Shown here in pieces: positions 8,227-18,371 of a DNA stretch of 64,000 nucleotides. The translations under genes were made by a program, and so were the position numbers. The notes beneath the pieces were generated by a model. The model saw only the letters and a list, made by a program, of their open reading frames with translations, did not search any database and was not told the origin of the DNA. The stretch's first letter is position 1, and every line of letters begins with the position of its first letter. Origin of the DNA: CAVWDI01 sp963753725 (GTDB lineage: Bacteria; Chloroflexota; Anaerolineae; Anaerolineales; UBA4823); assembly GCA_963753725.1 (NCBI GenBank), contig CAVWDI010000009.1, positions 62,001-126,000 on the forward strand, in the 5' to 3' direction.

Positions 8227-10261
8227 TCATTCCCCAGCCAGCAGTCGTATCTTTTCCCATGGCGGCGCATCACTCTCTTCCGCCAGTATGGATCTTAATT
8301 CGAATATCTGGTCGCGAATTACAGCAGCCTTCTCGAATTCCAAATTTTTCGCTGCCCCATTCATCTCCTTTTCCATTTCGGAGATCACTTTCATCATTTC
8401 CTTCTGAGGTAAGGCGGCTGCGCCGCTCACATGATATTTACCTTTCGGTTCGGCAACCGCTTTGACCGTAATCTGATCGGTGAGATCGCGCACCTCTTTG
8501 AATATGGAAACAGGTTCGATGCCTTTTTCTTTGTTGTAAAGGACTTGTTTTGCACGCCGCCGGTTGGTTTCGTCGATGGCGCGCTTCATCGAATTGGTAA
8601 CACGATCAGCATACATGATCACTTTACCATCTATGTGACGAGCCGCTCTTCCTATCGTCTGGATTAATGCCGTATCCGACCGGAGAAAACCTTCTTTGTC
8701 CGCATCGAGTATGGCGACCAGTGAGACTTCCGGCAGGTCGAGGCCTTCGCGCAGCAAGTTGATGCCGACGACGACGTCAAATACGCCAAGCCTCAGATCG
8801 CGCAGGATGCCCACACGTTCAAGTGTATCGATTTCAGAATGGAGATAATGGACTTTTGTACCCAGGTCCAATAGATAATCGGCCAGCTTTTCAGCCATGC
8901 GTTTTGTAAGAGTTGTAACTAAAGTGCGTTGACCACGTTCGGTCCTTTGCTTTATCTCGCCAATCAAGTCATCCACTTGACCATCAATAGGACGAACTTC
9001 AATTTGAGGATCGACAAGTCCGGTTGGTCGGATTATTTGCTCAACGATTTGATCGGCGTGCTGCAGTTCATAGGGACCTGGTGTGGCGGAGGTATAGATA
9101 GTAAAACCGCGTCTGCTGCTCAAATTCTTCAAAGGTAAGCGGCCGGTTGTCGAGGGCTGAAGGCAGACGGAAACCAAATTCCACCAGGGTTTGTTTTCTG
9201 GATCGGTCTCCGTTGAACATGCCGCGAATCTGGGGTACGGTCATGTGTGATTCGTCAATAATGAGTAAATAGTCACTGGGGAGATAATCCATCAGTGTCC
9301 AGGGCGGTGTTCCGGATTCACGTTGGTCTAGATGCCGGGAGTAATTTTCAATCCCACTGCAGTATCCGACTTCCCGCAGCATTTCTAAGTCGTAAAATGT
9401 CCTGCTCTTCAATCGCTGCGCTTCCACCAATTGTTCGTTGGAGCGAAGTTCAGCCAGGCGGCTCTCCAGCTCACTTTCAATATCCGCAATGGCTTGTTGG
9501 AGCTTTTCATCTTCGGTAATAAAATGCCGGGCTGGGTAGATGTGGGCAGACCTTAATTCGCGCCGCAGTTCACCGGTAATGCTGTCAAACTCGATAATTT
9601 TTTCAACCTCATCCCCGAAAAATGTAATCCTGTAACCAAACTTTTCCTGGTAAGCCGGTAGTATATCCAGGCTGTCACCCCGTACGCGGAACGTTCCTGG
9701 ACGCAGTTCCAAATCATTACGCTGGTAATGGCCTTCGATCAATTGACGCAGCAGGGCGTTTCTGCGGTAGATATTTCCACTTTCCAGGTTAATGACAACT
9801 CTGCCGTAGGCTTCCGGGTTACCGATACCATAGATGCATGATACCGATGCGACGATGATTACATCTCGCCGGGACATCAAAGCTGTCGTCGCCGCTAATC
9901 GCAGACGTTCGATTTCTTCATTTATGTCGGCATCTTTTTCAATGTACAGGTCGTGGCGGGGAACATACGCTTCGGGCTGGTAGTAGTCATAATAGGAAAC
10001 AAAATATTCGACCGCGTTTTCAGGGAAAAACTCTTTAAATTCGGCATACAATTGGGCTGCCAGGGTTTTATTGTGCGCCATAACAAGGGCTGGTTTCTGG
10101 ACTGCTTCCATCACGGATGCGATTGCATAGGTTTTGCCCGTTCCAGTAGCGCCCAGCAAGACCTGGTTCCGCTGCCCGTTTTTAATTCCGTTCACCAATT
10201 GGCGGATTGCTTCCGGTTGGTCGCCGGTAGGTTTGTATGGCGCATGTAGTTTAAATTCCAT
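8227..10261 (-). CDS. uvrB: Excinuclease ABC subunit B (one frameshift)
   Basis: UvrB is the damage-verifying helicase-like subunit of nucleotide excision repair. The N-terminal part has Walker A GATGTGKT (Lys43), the beta-hairpin region YYDYYQPEAYVP that inserts between DNA strands, and the DESH box in LIIDESHMTVPQ. The C-terminal part has the helicase motifs GLDLPEVSLVAILDADKEGFLRS and QTIGRAARH, ending with the UVR motif EKEMNGAAKNLEFEKAAVIRDQI that contacts UvrC. The reading frame breaks at 9103-9106, where an AAAA run (TTTT in the coding strand) needs one base fewer: QQTRF then continues as TIYTSATPGPYE. With that correction the protein is about 678 residues, normal length. The break is probably a sequence error. 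Confidence 0.93.
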
Positions 10262-10263
10262 AG

Positions 10264-11328
10264 TTACTTCGTCACATAAATTGGATTACTGAAGATCCAA
10301 CCTCTCCTTTGCCCGTTGTAATTTATATAAGCTTCAACTCGATATACACCTGGTTCTGAGGTGATATAGGTATAATTTTCTCGATTGTTCCAGGATTTGA
10401 GCACCTCCCCATCTTTTATCAATTGGCATTCAGTCGCAAGCGGCAAACATACCTGGAAGGTGATGCCCCTTTTGGCCGAAATTTCACCTCCCGCCCAGGC
10501 GGTGCGCTCCATACCATGCGCATAAAACCGAAATCCTTTTGTGGGCGCCGGGAGATCATATCCGATAAAAGCACTCCCGTTCGACAGGGCGTTCATGATC
10601 ATTTTGCGATCAGTTTCCAAATTACCCGTCAATGGGTGCGGTATATATAAGTGTGTGTTTACGGTACGAAAATGAAATTCGTATGGGAAGATAACCCGCT
10701 TTATCGGTCCGAGATGGGCAGGTAAACCATGCGCGTCACTACCTCCGATCGCCACAACTCGTTTTCCCGATAAGAGCAATTCATCCCATTTCTGTAAGGT
10801 TTTTGGAAAGGGACCTGTCGCGACCCGTTCGGGATTGAAAGCATAGTAGAGACCATGCATTTTACTTTTCAACAGGGATTTGAATTCTGACATAGCGTTC
10901 CACAGTTCAATTCCAGTATATCCATTTACCTGCCAATCTTCCCAGGTAATATCCGTCTCATTGAATACGGGAGAAGCGGGATCATGCGGATGGGCGATAA
11001 AGCACAGCCCTCCTTCTTGTTTAACCATATCTATAAGATGCTGTGGGTCGGGAGCGAAGGTCGCTAACTCACGTTTGGAACCGAATACGAGCAGATGGTT
11101 TTTTTGAGGGTCCCTGATTTGATCGTGGATTTCTTCTCCTACTAATAACAGAACAGAGCGGCTGCCGTCCTCGTAATATTTTTCCAGTCCATTAACCAAT
11201 ATATTATGATCGGTAACGATTACTGCATCGATACCAACAGCCAGGGCTGCCTGCGCAATCTCAGCGTGGGTGACATGACCATCTGAGTAAGTGGTGTGCA
11301 TGTGGATGTTAAGTATGATTTCGTGCAT
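10264..11328 (-). CDS. PHP-domain metal-dependent phosphoesterase
   Basis: The N-terminal 240 residues form a PHP (polymerase and histidinol phosphatase) domain with its metal-binding motifs in order: HMHTTYSDG, VTDHN, GEE, AHPHD and GGSDAH. These bind a cluster of metal ions and hydrolyse phosphoesters. The last 100 residues form a beta-rich region (ERTAWAGGEISAKRGITFQV, YRVEAYINYNGQRRGWIFSNPIYVT) often found in PHP proteins that process phosphoesters outside the histidine pathway. No signal peptide is visible. It ends 2 bases before the uvrB start, so the two are co-transcribed and perhaps translationally coupled. The substrate is unknown, and no his genes are nearby. Confidence 0.85.
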   Translation of the reverse strand: MHEIILNIHMHTTYSDGHVTHAEIAQAALAVGIDAVIVTDHNILVNGLEKYYEDGSRSVLLLVGEEIHDQIRDPQKNHLLVFGSKRELATFAPDPQHLIDMVKQEGGLCFIAHPHDPASPVFNETDITWEDWQVNGYTGIELWNAMSEFKSLLKSKMHGLYYAFNPERVATGPFPKTLQKWDELLLSGKRVVAIGGSDAHGLPAHLGPIKRVIFPYEFHFRTVNTHLYIPHPLTGNLETDRKMIMNALSNGSAFIGYDLPAPTKGFRFYAHGMERTAWAGGEISAKRGITFQVCLPLATECQLIKDGEVLKSWNNRENYTYITSEPGVYRVEAYINYNGQRRGWIFSNPIYVTK

Positions 11329-11447
11329 TTTCTTTGTTGATTACAGTAAATAATCTATATTGTGTTGTCTCAAATCGTATTTTGGACACAAAGGTAAATT
11401 ATAACGGAGGCCGGAAATATATCGATCCTTCTTGGTTGTGGTTTTAT

Positions 11448-11476
11448 TTGACTATTCCCGGCTCGAAAGGTATAAT
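11448..11476 (+). promoter_or_regulatory. Promoter of secG
   Basis: TTGACT (11448-11453), a spacer of exactly 17 bases and a consensus TATAAT (11471-11476) form a strong sigma-70 promoter. A leader of about 40 bases follows, with AGGAGGA at 11512-11518 before the GTG start. Confidence 0.85.
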
Positions 11477-11522
11477 CCCCCCTGCTTTTGAATAGATAAT
11501 GCTTATTTAGTAGGAGGAATTT

Positions 11523-11747
11523 GTGGATAGGTTTTTTTATCTTGGATTGATTATAACTTCGGTAGCGCTAATTATCAGCGTTATCCTACAAAGTAAGGGG
11601 GCCGGTCTCGGCGGTTTAACTGGAGCTGATATGGGCGGCGTGTTCACTGCCCGGCGCGGTATTGAAAAAACCCTGTTCTATATCACCATCGTTCTAAGTG
11701 TATTGTTTTTTTTATTGTGTATAGCGACCGTACTGGTGACTGGCTGA
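11523..11747 (+). CDS. secG: Preprotein translocase subunit SecG
   Basis: SecG is the small membrane subunit of the SecYEG channel. The 74-residue protein has two hydrophobic helices (residues 5-22 and 52-72) separated by the conserved Gly-rich loop SKGAGLGGLTGADMGGVFTARRG, which identifies the family. The start codon is GTG at 11523, supported by AGGAGGA 5 bases upstream and by a strong promoter. It is followed after about 150 bases by a family 5 solute-binding protein gene on the same strand. Confidence 0.95.
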   Translation: MDRFFYLGLIITSVALIISVILQSKGAGLGGLTGADMGGVFTARRGIEKTLFYITIVLSVLFFLLCIATVLVTG

Positions 11748-11901
11748 TAGAGCGCTGTAACTCCTTATCCGAGTATTTGTTTCCAACTTTCTCTAACAAT
11801 ATGTGAGTACTCGATCAACATCAAGAATTCTTCCCAGGCTAAAATGATTACACTAGGGCGTTTGACATGGTATAGGTCTCGCGCCCTTTATTATTGAAAA
11901 A

Positions 11902-13611
11902 ATGAAAAGATTCCGCTGGCAAATACTGATTGTTGTTCTAGCATTAGTTGCTATTGCTATCCTGCTGTTAGGTCAACAAACAACGGTATTGCCGGGTGTG
12001 GAGTCAATCATCCAACCGGAAAGCGGCGGGGTTTATACGGAGGCGTTGGTCGGTTCATTGGGTCGTTTGAACCCGCTGTTGGATGTCGGCAATCCCGCTG
12101 ACCAGGCAGTCAACCAGTTAATATACAGCAGTCTTATCACTTTCAATTCGCATGGAATACCTCAGGGAGATCTGGCAGAATCATGGGGTGTTTCTCAGGA
12201 TGGAACGGTATATAACTTCTCAATTCAATCAGATGCCGTCTGGCACGATGGGAGACCAGTCACCAGTGAGGACGTGTTATTCACTTTAAATTTAATTAAA
12301 GATGTAAATATACTTGTCCCGGAAGACATGCGAGATTTTTGGACGCAAATTCAAGCCAGACCTATAGATGATAAAACACTTCAATTTCAACTCCCTGAGC
12401 CGTTTGCGCCATTTTTGGATTACCTTACCTTTGGAGTGCTCCCCAAACACCTGCTGGGAAGTCTCCCTGCGGGTCAACTAATCAATCATCCGTTTAATGT
12501 GGACCCGGTCGGAAGCGGTAAATATGAATTTGATTCCTTGCAGGTTGAAAATGGAGAAATCGTTGGTCTGGTTTTGTCCTCTTTTGATGATTACTACGGA
12601 GAAAAACCTTATATCGATGAAGTAATATTCCGTTATTTCCCAAATCACCAGGCTGCCATGGCTGCTTATCAAAATGGGGAAGTGATGGGGGTAAGCGAGA
12701 TTTCTACTGAGATATTGAATACTGCTTTGAAGGAAGAAGACTTAAATTTGTATACTGGGCGGCGCTCGCGCTTGAATATGCTTTTCTTAAACCAGGACCT
12801 ACCAGAGCTGCCGTTCTTCCAGGACCCAAGCGTCAGACGGGCATTAATGACTGGTTTAAACCGCCGTTGGATCGTAGACCGGATCCTGGCAGGTCAGGCG
12901 ATCATCGCGGAAGGACCGATTTTTCCAGAGAACTGGGCATATTATGAAGGTCAACAAAAGAACGAATATGATATCGATACGGCCATCTCACTGCTTAAAG
13001 AAGCTGGATACACAATTCCAGCCGAGGGTGGAGGTGTGCGCGCTAAGGATGGGGTGTATTTAACCTTTGAACTGATCTATCCAAATGATATGACTTACCA
13101 GCAGATAGCGGAATCGATCCAAAAGGATTGGAGCAAAATTGGCGTCGGGATCACTTTGAAACCATTATCGTATGAAGAAATGATCACCGAATACCTGGAT
13201 AAGCGCACATACCAGGCAGCCCTGGTTGAATTGAATCTCGATGGGTATGCTGATCCGGATCCATACCCTTTCTGGCACCAGGCACAGGTCACCGGTGGGC
13301 AGAATTATTCTGCCTGGGATGACAGACAAGCCAGCGAGTATATCGAACAAGCGCGTGTTCTGGTTAACTTTGAGGAACGCCGCAAGCGCTATCAGAACTT
13401 CCAAGTTCGCTTTTTTAACGAACTTCCTGCGCTGCCGCTTTTCTATCCGGTTTATTCCTATGCGGTTGATGAACAGGTCCGGGGGGTCAGTATGGGACCG
13501 GTAAGCAAAGCCAGTGACAGGTTTAAAACCATCAGTTCCTGGTATTTACAGGCCAAATCAGCAGTAGAGGTTCCCGCTACGCCAACAGAACCAGCGGATG
13601 TGGAAGGCTAG
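11902..13611 (+). CDS. Family 5 ABC transporter substrate-binding protein
   Basis: This 569-residue protein belongs to the peptide/nickel-type solute-binding family (SBP_bac_5). Residues 5-23 form a single hydrophobic helix without a lipobox cysteine, so the protein is either cleaved by signal peptidase I or stays anchored. Family features include LGRLNPLLDVGNPADQAVNQL, DLAESWGVSQDGTVYNFSI with the DAVWHDGRPVTSEDV block, and YADPDPYPFWHQ near the end. A short Thr/Pro tail closes the protein. No permease or ATPase genes lie next to it, so it may work with a transporter elsewhere. TTGACA at 11862-11867 lies upstream, but its -10 is unclear. Confidence 0.88.
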   Translation: MKRFRWQILIVVLALVAIAILLLGQQTTVLPGVESIIQPESGGVYTEALVGSLGRLNPLLDVGNPADQAVNQLIYSSLITFNSHGIPQGDLAESWGVSQDGTVYNFSIQSDAVWHDGRPVTSEDVLFTLNLIKDVNILVPEDMRDFWTQIQARPIDDKTLQFQLPEPFAPFLDYLTFGVLPKHLLGSLPAGQLINHPFNVDPVGSGKYEFDSLQVENGEIVGLVLSSFDDYYGEKPYIDEVIFRYFPNHQAAMAAYQNGEVMGVSEISTEILNTALKEEDLNLYTGRRSRLNMLFLNQDLPELPFFQDPSVRRALMTGLNRRWIVDRILAGQAIIAEGPIFPENWAYYEGQQKNEYDIDTAISLLKEAGYTIPAEGGGVRAKDGVYLTFELIYPNDMTYQQIAESIQKDWSKIGVGITLKPLSYEEMITEYLDKRTYQAALVELNLDGYADPDPYPFWHQAQVTGGQNYSAWDDRQASEYIEQARVLVNFEERRKRYQNFQVRFFNELPALPLFYPVYSYAVDEQVRGVSMGPVSKASDRFKTISSWYLQAKSAVEVPATPTEPADVEG

Positions 13612-13619
13612 GGAGTTAT

Positions 13620-16040
13620 TCAGGGGGAGCGGTCATACAACCAGCGGTAGATATTAAAAACTTCATAGATCACTTTTATGTAGTTGCGTGTTTCCAGATA
13701 CCGGACCACTTCTAAAAATACGTCCTGATCATCACCGGCAATCTCCCGCCACTGCATCGTATTTCCAGGACCACCATTGTAGGCGGCAAGCGCGGCATAC
13801 AGATCTCCTTCAAACAAACTGCGCTGCGTATCGAGATAATCCGCTCCGAATGTGACATTAACCATTGGACGATTAAGGTCACTGCTAGTGTAATCTTCCG
13901 GCCAACCCAGGTTGTTTGCAATTTCTTGGCCGGTATTTGGGATGATTTGCATGAGCCCAGAAGCGGCAGCAGAAGACCGGATTGAGGTATCGAATAGGCT
14001 TTCCTGCCTGACAACACTGAAGAGGAACAAAGGATGAAATTCGTTCTCATAAGCGTTCGGGATGATGAGATCATCGAAGTATGGTCCAAAGCGGACGTGA
14101 TTGAAAAATGATGGAGCGCTGAACGTTTCCAGATCATTCATCTGCGCTAGTTCTAACAACCCCCGCGTGGCTAAGATCGCAGAGCGGTATAAACCAAGCT
14201 CTACAAAATAGTTGATCAATCGATATGTAAGCACAGCATCAGCAGCTGAAGATTGGCGCAGTTGTTCAAATTCTGCGCGTGCTTCGTTTGATCTGCCTAA
14301 CCGCTGCAGTTCGGCGCCTCTTTGAAAATATGGGTCATCAATCAAAGGACCTAAACCAGTCATGTCAATATTTTCGTCGAGACCGAAAGTGGATTTAATC
14401 CAGGTTTCCGCAATTGCGCGTTCACCTTCAATATCAACCCCAAAATCGAAATCTTCCAGAGCAGAGAACGGCTTTCGTTCATTAAGCAAATCGTTAGCAC
14501 GCTCACTGTAATAACTGGTTGGATCGACTCCGGCAGCCTGCTGCCAGGATGTTTCAGCGGCTTCCAGATCGCCTTTCGCAGCCATAACTTTTCCAATCCA
14601 CAGCATCGCTGCAGCCCGATCTTCGAGTGAAGCTGAATTGGATATCATCCTGCGGAAGGCTGCTTCAGCGCCTTCAAAATCCTGTAGCCTGTAACGGGAG
14701 ATTCCTGAAAGATACAGCGCTCTGTTTGCATGTTCATAACTTGGATAAAGGTTGCTAACCCTTTCGAATAATTCAGCAGCCTGTTCAATATCCCCGCCTC
14801 TTTCGGCGGTCAATGCAGCATTGTAAGTAAACTCACCCGCTCTATCATGAGAGGGGAGAATTTCCGGAAGTTTTAAGTAAGTCTGCACAGCCTGGGGATA
14901 TTGCTCCAGATAGAACCACTGCGTGTAGGCTTTCTCCTCCCGGGCGTCATCCCAAAGTGGATGATCAGGGTATTCATCAATAAGGCGATCCCAATTGTCT
15001 ATCGATTCTTTATAATCTCCAGCCGCTCTTGATGCTAGTCCGTAATAATATAATCCCCGTCCCGGATCTTCTGGATTCTCCCCCAGATATCGCTCAAGCG
15101 CAGCCAGGGAGACACCATATTGACCAGCGTAATAGTCGACAATGCCGCGCTGCAGTTCCGAGACAGGCGCGTTTTGCTCAACGAGATCGATCAGCGCTGT
15201 GTGTGCATAGGTTGAGGTGGGGTAATTATTAACTGCATCCAGGTACGACGCCCGTGCTGCATCTGTCTGACCAAGGTTGGTGTAAATTTGACCTTTACGG
15301 AGATCAATTAAAGCTCGCGTTTCATCGCTGTTTGTCTGGCTGTAGAGATCATTATATAGCGTAAGGGCAGTTTCATATTCCCCGGACAGCGCGTTGGCGC
15401 GCGCTAATTTCATTTGCAGCTGGATATTATCCAGCAAGCTGGGGGATTGCAGGGCTGCCTGGTAATCCATTATTGCTCCCGAGTAATCGCCGGCTGCAAA
15501 CAGCGCGTCCGCCCGCAAATCGAGGACATAGGCATCAATCAAACCTGGTCGTAAAACCATATAGTTCAGATAGGCATCTGCGGCTTCCGTATAATGTTCG
15601 AGGGCGTTATGTGCTTCCCCCAGATAGAAATAAGCCTGCGCTTTGGCGGTTGATTCCGGGTCGTTTAGTATCAAAGCTTCGAGAACCTTCACCGTCTCAA
15701 AAAAATTATTGCCCACCATCCATGCACGAGCGGTACCCATCATAGCCGCGACCTGGATATCTGGGTCGGTACTCGAATCGGATGCTGACTGGTATTCTTC
15801 CAGGGCTTTTTCCCAATCGCCGATAAACAGTGCTTGATCACCGCTCTCTATTCGAATGGAAGGCACAGGGGTTGGTGTTCGAGTCGGTGTTGGGGTTTCA
15901 GTTTGGGTAGGGAGGCTGGTAGGCGTTGAACTCGGGATTGAAATCCTGTTGAGCGGTGCGCTGGGTGTCTCTGCGGGCATTTTGCAGCCAGCTGATAGGT
16001 ATACCAGCATTAGCCCGATGTAAAGGGGCTTAAAATTCAT
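13620..16040 (-). CDS. TPR-repeat lytic transglycosylase lipoprotein
   Basis: The product is predicted to cleave peptidoglycan glycan strands. It begins with a lipoprotein signal peptide (MNFKPLYIGLMLVYLSAGC), then a Thr/Pro linker (TPTSLPTQTETPTPTRTPTP), about 550 residues of tetratricopeptide-like helical repeats, and a C-terminal SLT domain. The SLT domain has the catalytic Glu in SVVRQESLFDTSIRSSAAAS, the GLMQIIP block and AAYNGGPGN, as in Slt70/MltC relatives. The frame extends upstream to 16244, but the start at 16040 gives the lipobox and lies 7 bases after a -10 element. The gene converges with the family 5 binding protein, whose stop is 8 bases away. TPRs at this length suggest a scaffold for cell-wall enzymes. 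Confidence 0.9.
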   Translation of the reverse strand: MNFKPLYIGLMLVYLSAGCKMPAETPSAPLNRISIPSSTPTSLPTQTETPTPTRTPTPVPSIRIESGDQALFIGDWEKALEEYQSASDSSTDPDIQVAAMMGTARAWMVGNNFFETVKVLEALILNDPESTAKAQAYFYLGEAHNALEHYTEAADAYLNYMVLRPGLIDAYVLDLRADALFAAGDYSGAIMDYQAALQSPSLLDNIQLQMKLARANALSGEYETALTLYNDLYSQTNSDETRALIDLRKGQIYTNLGQTDAARASYLDAVNNYPTSTYAHTALIDLVEQNAPVSELQRGIVDYYAGQYGVSLAALERYLGENPEDPGRGLYYYGLASRAAGDYKESIDNWDRLIDEYPDHPLWDDAREEKAYTQWFYLEQYPQAVQTYLKLPEILPSHDRAGEFTYNAALTAERGGDIEQAAELFERVSNLYPSYEHANRALYLSGISRYRLQDFEGAEAAFRRMISNSASLEDRAAAMLWIGKVMAAKGDLEAAETSWQQAAGVDPTSYYSERANDLLNERKPFSALEDFDFGVDIEGERAIAETWIKSTFGLDENIDMTGLGPLIDDPYFQRGAELQRLGRSNEARAEFEQLRQSSAADAVLTYRLINYFVELGLYRSAILATRGLLELAQMNDLETFSAPSFFNHVRFGPYFDDLIIPNAYENEFHPLFLFSVVRQESLFDTSIRSSAAASGLMQIIPNTGQEIANNLGWPEDYTSSDLNRPMVNVTFGADYLDTQRSLFEGDLYAALAAYNGGPGNTMQWREIAGDDQDVFLEVVRYLETRNYIKVIYEVFNIYRWLYDRSP

Positions 16041-16047
16041 AATCGAG

Positions 16048-16076
16048 AATATAACCGAGGGGGTATGTAATGTCAA
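16048..16076 (-). promoter_or_regulatory. Promoter of the TPR transglycosylase gene, leaderless
   Basis: On the minus strand, TTGACA (16076-16071), a 17-base spacer and TATATT (16053-16048) form a near-consensus promoter. Seven bases separate the -10 from the ATG at 16040, so transcription should begin at or within a base of the start codon. Confidence 0.8.
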
Positions 16077-16107
16077 TACGGTTGAGAAGCATAAGCGTTG
16101 ATTTGCT

Positions 16108-16136
16108 TTGACAAAGCCGGTTTCCCATGTTAAACT
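16108..16136 (+). promoter_or_regulatory. Promoter of the mtnA-pfkB cluster
   Basis: TTGACA (16108-16113), a 17-base spacer and TAAACT (16131-16136) form a strong plus-strand promoter. It is divergent from the transglycosylase promoter 31 bases away. Transcription should start near 16143, leaving a leader of about 135 bases before mtnA. Confidence 0.8.
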
Positions 16137-16172
16137 CTTTTCATTCAATAGCTCCGGGGTTTCCTTCATATT

Positions 16173-16196
16173 CGCTCTCAAAAGAGGGCGTTTTTT
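16173..16196 (+). terminator. Terminator hairpin in the mtnA leader (possible attenuator)
   Basis: CGCTCTC (16173-16179) pairs with GAGGGCG (16184-16190) around an AAAA loop, followed by six Ts. It sits only about 30 bases after the predicted transcription start of the mtnA operon, so it would end most transcripts unless it is bypassed. On the minus strand no T-tract follows, so it works only toward mtnA. Confidence 0.7.
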
Positions 16197-16279
16197 ATGC
16201 GTAATTCGGAGTTGAAAAAAAAGCGACAAACCAAACAAAGCCACCCAATTCAGGAAAAGAAATATAATCGAGGATTAAA

Positions 16280-17336
16280 ATGCGAACAATAGAGTGGAAC
16301 TTTCAGAATGAGTCCGTTCAGATGATTGACCAGCGTCTGCTTCCTTCTGAGTTTGTAATCGTTGAATACCGCTATTATCAAGAGGTCGCGGATGCTATCC
16401 GTGATATGGTGGTGCGGGGCGCCCCGGCAATTGGAGCCGCAGCGGCATATGGGATGGCTCTGGCTGCACGTAATTCCAATGCAAAAAATGTAATTGGTCT
16501 GCGTGAAGACCTGAAAGTATCTGCTCAAGTTTTGGGAGACGCACGTCCGACCGCAGTGAACCTGGCCTGGGCGCTGATGCGGGTAATGAGGGTTGCAGAG
16601 CAGTATAATGGCGATGTGGGCAGATTACAGAGATTTGATTCTAAGTGAAGCTCAGATGATTGCCGATGAGGACGTGGCGGTAAATAAACGGATAGCTGAA
16701 TACGGCGCCTCCCTCATTAATGACGGTGACACGATCATTCACCACTGCAATACAGGCGCGCTTGCTACGGTCGACTGGGGGACTGCCCTGGGAGTTATCC
16801 GCAAAGCTCACGAACAGGGTAAACAAATTCAGGTTCTGGTTGATGAAACTCGACCCCGTCTGCAGGGTGCACGTTTAACGGCCTGGGAACTTCAACGCTA
16901 CGGTGTCCCATTTGACCTCATCTCTGACAATGCGGCTGGTTACTTCCTGCGCTCAGGGCAAGTCCAAAAAGTCGTATTTGGCGCCGACCGGGTAGCTGCA
17001 AATGGTGATGTGGCCAATAAAATTGGAACCTATATGTTAGCACTGGCTGCTTTTGACAACCAGGTACCTGCATACTCCGTTGTCCCAACTTCCACGATTG
17101 ATTTATCCATGAAGCACGGTGGACAGATACCCATAGAAGAGCGTGACCCCCAGGAAGTGTTGGACCTCAAGAAGGGAAACCGCGCAATTGTTCCGCAAGG
17201 AACGACTGCTCGAAACCCGGCATTCGATGTAACTCCTAATCGACTGGTAACCGCTATCGTTACAGAAAACGGGATTGTTTTCCCTCCATTCGAACAGAAT
17301 TTAACAAAGGCGGTAGAAGGTACATTAGAAAAATGA
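16280..17336 (+). CDS. mtnA: S-methyl-5-thioribose-1-phosphate isomerase (one frameshift)
   Basis: MtnA converts methylthioribose-1-phosphate to methylthioribulose-1-phosphate in methionine salvage. The N-terminal part has DMVVRGAPAIGAAAAYGMALAA and RPTAVNLAWAL. The C-terminal part has the catalytic cysteine in HHCNTGALAT, the catalytic aspartate in FGADRVAANGDVANKIGTY, and VPTSTIDLS. The frame breaks at the GGG run 16618-16620: with one G removed, GDV continues directly as ADYRDLILSEAQ, and the corrected length is about 351 residues, normal for the family. A related reading as an eIF2B-type ribose-1,5-bisphosphate isomerase is less likely given these motifs. The stop overlaps the next gene by 4 bases. 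Confidence 0.92.
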
Positions 17337-18301
17337 ATATTGTTCTAACCGGTTCTATCGCTTTTGATTATTTAATGACCTTTCCAGGAAATTTCAGTGA
17401 CCATATTCTTCCGGAGCATCTGGATAAGATCAGCCTGTCATTCCTGGTTGATTCTATGGTTCGAAGAAGAGGCGGCATAGCTCCCAATATCGCCTATACG
17501 TTGGCGTTATTTGGTGAAAAACCTAATTTATGGGCGACTGTCGGCGAAGATTTTGAAGAATACCGGGGATGGTTAGAAGAACGGGGTATCGATACTGCCG
17601 GTGTTCGAGTAATACCCTCCGAATTTACGGCATCATTTTTTGTCAACACCGACCTGGTGCATGCCCAAATTGCGAGTTTTTACCCGGGCGCGATGGCTTA
17701 TGCGGCCCAGCTTTCGTTGGAAGAGATGGTCGATAACAAACCAGACCTGGTGGTGATTTCACCAAATGCTCCCGATGCCATGGTTCAGTATGCAAAGGAA
17801 TGCCAGGATTTAAAATTTCCCTATATATATGATCCCAGCCAGCAAATCGTCCGCTTGACCGGGGATGACCTGCGTAAAGGGATTAAGGGAGCGCTGGCCT
17901 TGTTCCTGAATGAATATGAGTTTGAGCTTGTTCGGAAGATGACCGGTTGGTGTAAGGAAGAGATTCTGGATTGCGGGTCGCTTTCATTTATGGTGGTCAC
18001 CCACGGAAAAAGTGGCTCAACTATCACAACCTGTCAAGATGAAATAAAAATTCCAACCGTATCCCCGCAGACGATCAGCGATCCGACCGGGGTAGGGGAC
18101 GCGTTCCGTGGTGGATTCCTAGCAGGATACAGTCAAGGTTTGAAACTGGGTACTTGCGGACAAATGGGCGCATTAGCAGCCAGTTATTGTTTGGAGCATA
18201 CCGGTACCCAGGGACACAATTTTACTGTAGAAGAGTTTATTGAGAGATACCGTCATCTTTTTGATGACGAAAGTAAATTGGATATATTTATTGATAGATA
18301 A
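17333..18301 (+). CDS. PfkB-family carbohydrate/nucleoside kinase
   Basis: This 322-residue ribokinase-fold kinase has the N-terminal substrate region MNIVLTGSIAFDYLMTFPG and GGIAPNIAYTLALFG, and the C-terminal PfkB signature DPTGVGDAFRGGFLAGY, with the catalytic aspartate of GVGDAF and the anion hole. It overlaps mtnA by 4 bases (ATGA), so translation is coupled. It precedes ahcY by 70 bases. In this setting an adenosine kinase is the most attractive reading: AhcY releases adenosine, which must be removed to pull SAH hydrolysis forward. A methylthioribose kinase or another sugar kinase remains possible, since the substrate cannot be read from the motifs alone. Confidence 0.85.
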   Translation: MNIVLTGSIAFDYLMTFPGNFSDHILPEHLDKISLSFLVDSMVRRRGGIAPNIAYTLALFGEKPNLWATVGEDFEEYRGWLEERGIDTAGVRVIPSEFTASFFVNTDLVHAQIASFYPGAMAYAAQLSLEEMVDNKPDLVVISPNAPDAMVQYAKECQDLKFPYIYDPSQQIVRLTGDDLRKGIKGALALFLNEYEFELVRKMTGWCKEEILDCGSLSFMVVTHGKSGSTITTCQDEIKIPTVSPQTISDPTGVGDAFRGGFLAGYSQGLKLGTCGQMGALAASYCLEHTGTQGHNFTVEEFIERYRHLFDDESKLDIFIDR

Positions 18302-18371
18302 GTTATTATTTTATAAGAAAATATATTAGATTTATATCGCTGGTAAAGATCCTTTGAAGTTGGAGAATGAT

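Noticed and set aside
11862..11894. TTGACA before the family 5 binding-protein gene as a full promoter
   Set aside because: The only good -10 candidate is 21 bases away, too far for a normal spacer, so it was left as a note.
16041..16244. Upstream extension of the TPR transglycosylase to 16244
   Set aside because: It would bury the lipoprotein signal peptide in the middle of the protein and cross both divergent promoters.
18302..18371. SAH riboswitch before ahcY
   Set aside because: The 70-base gap is AT-rich and shows no conserved SAH-aptamer core.
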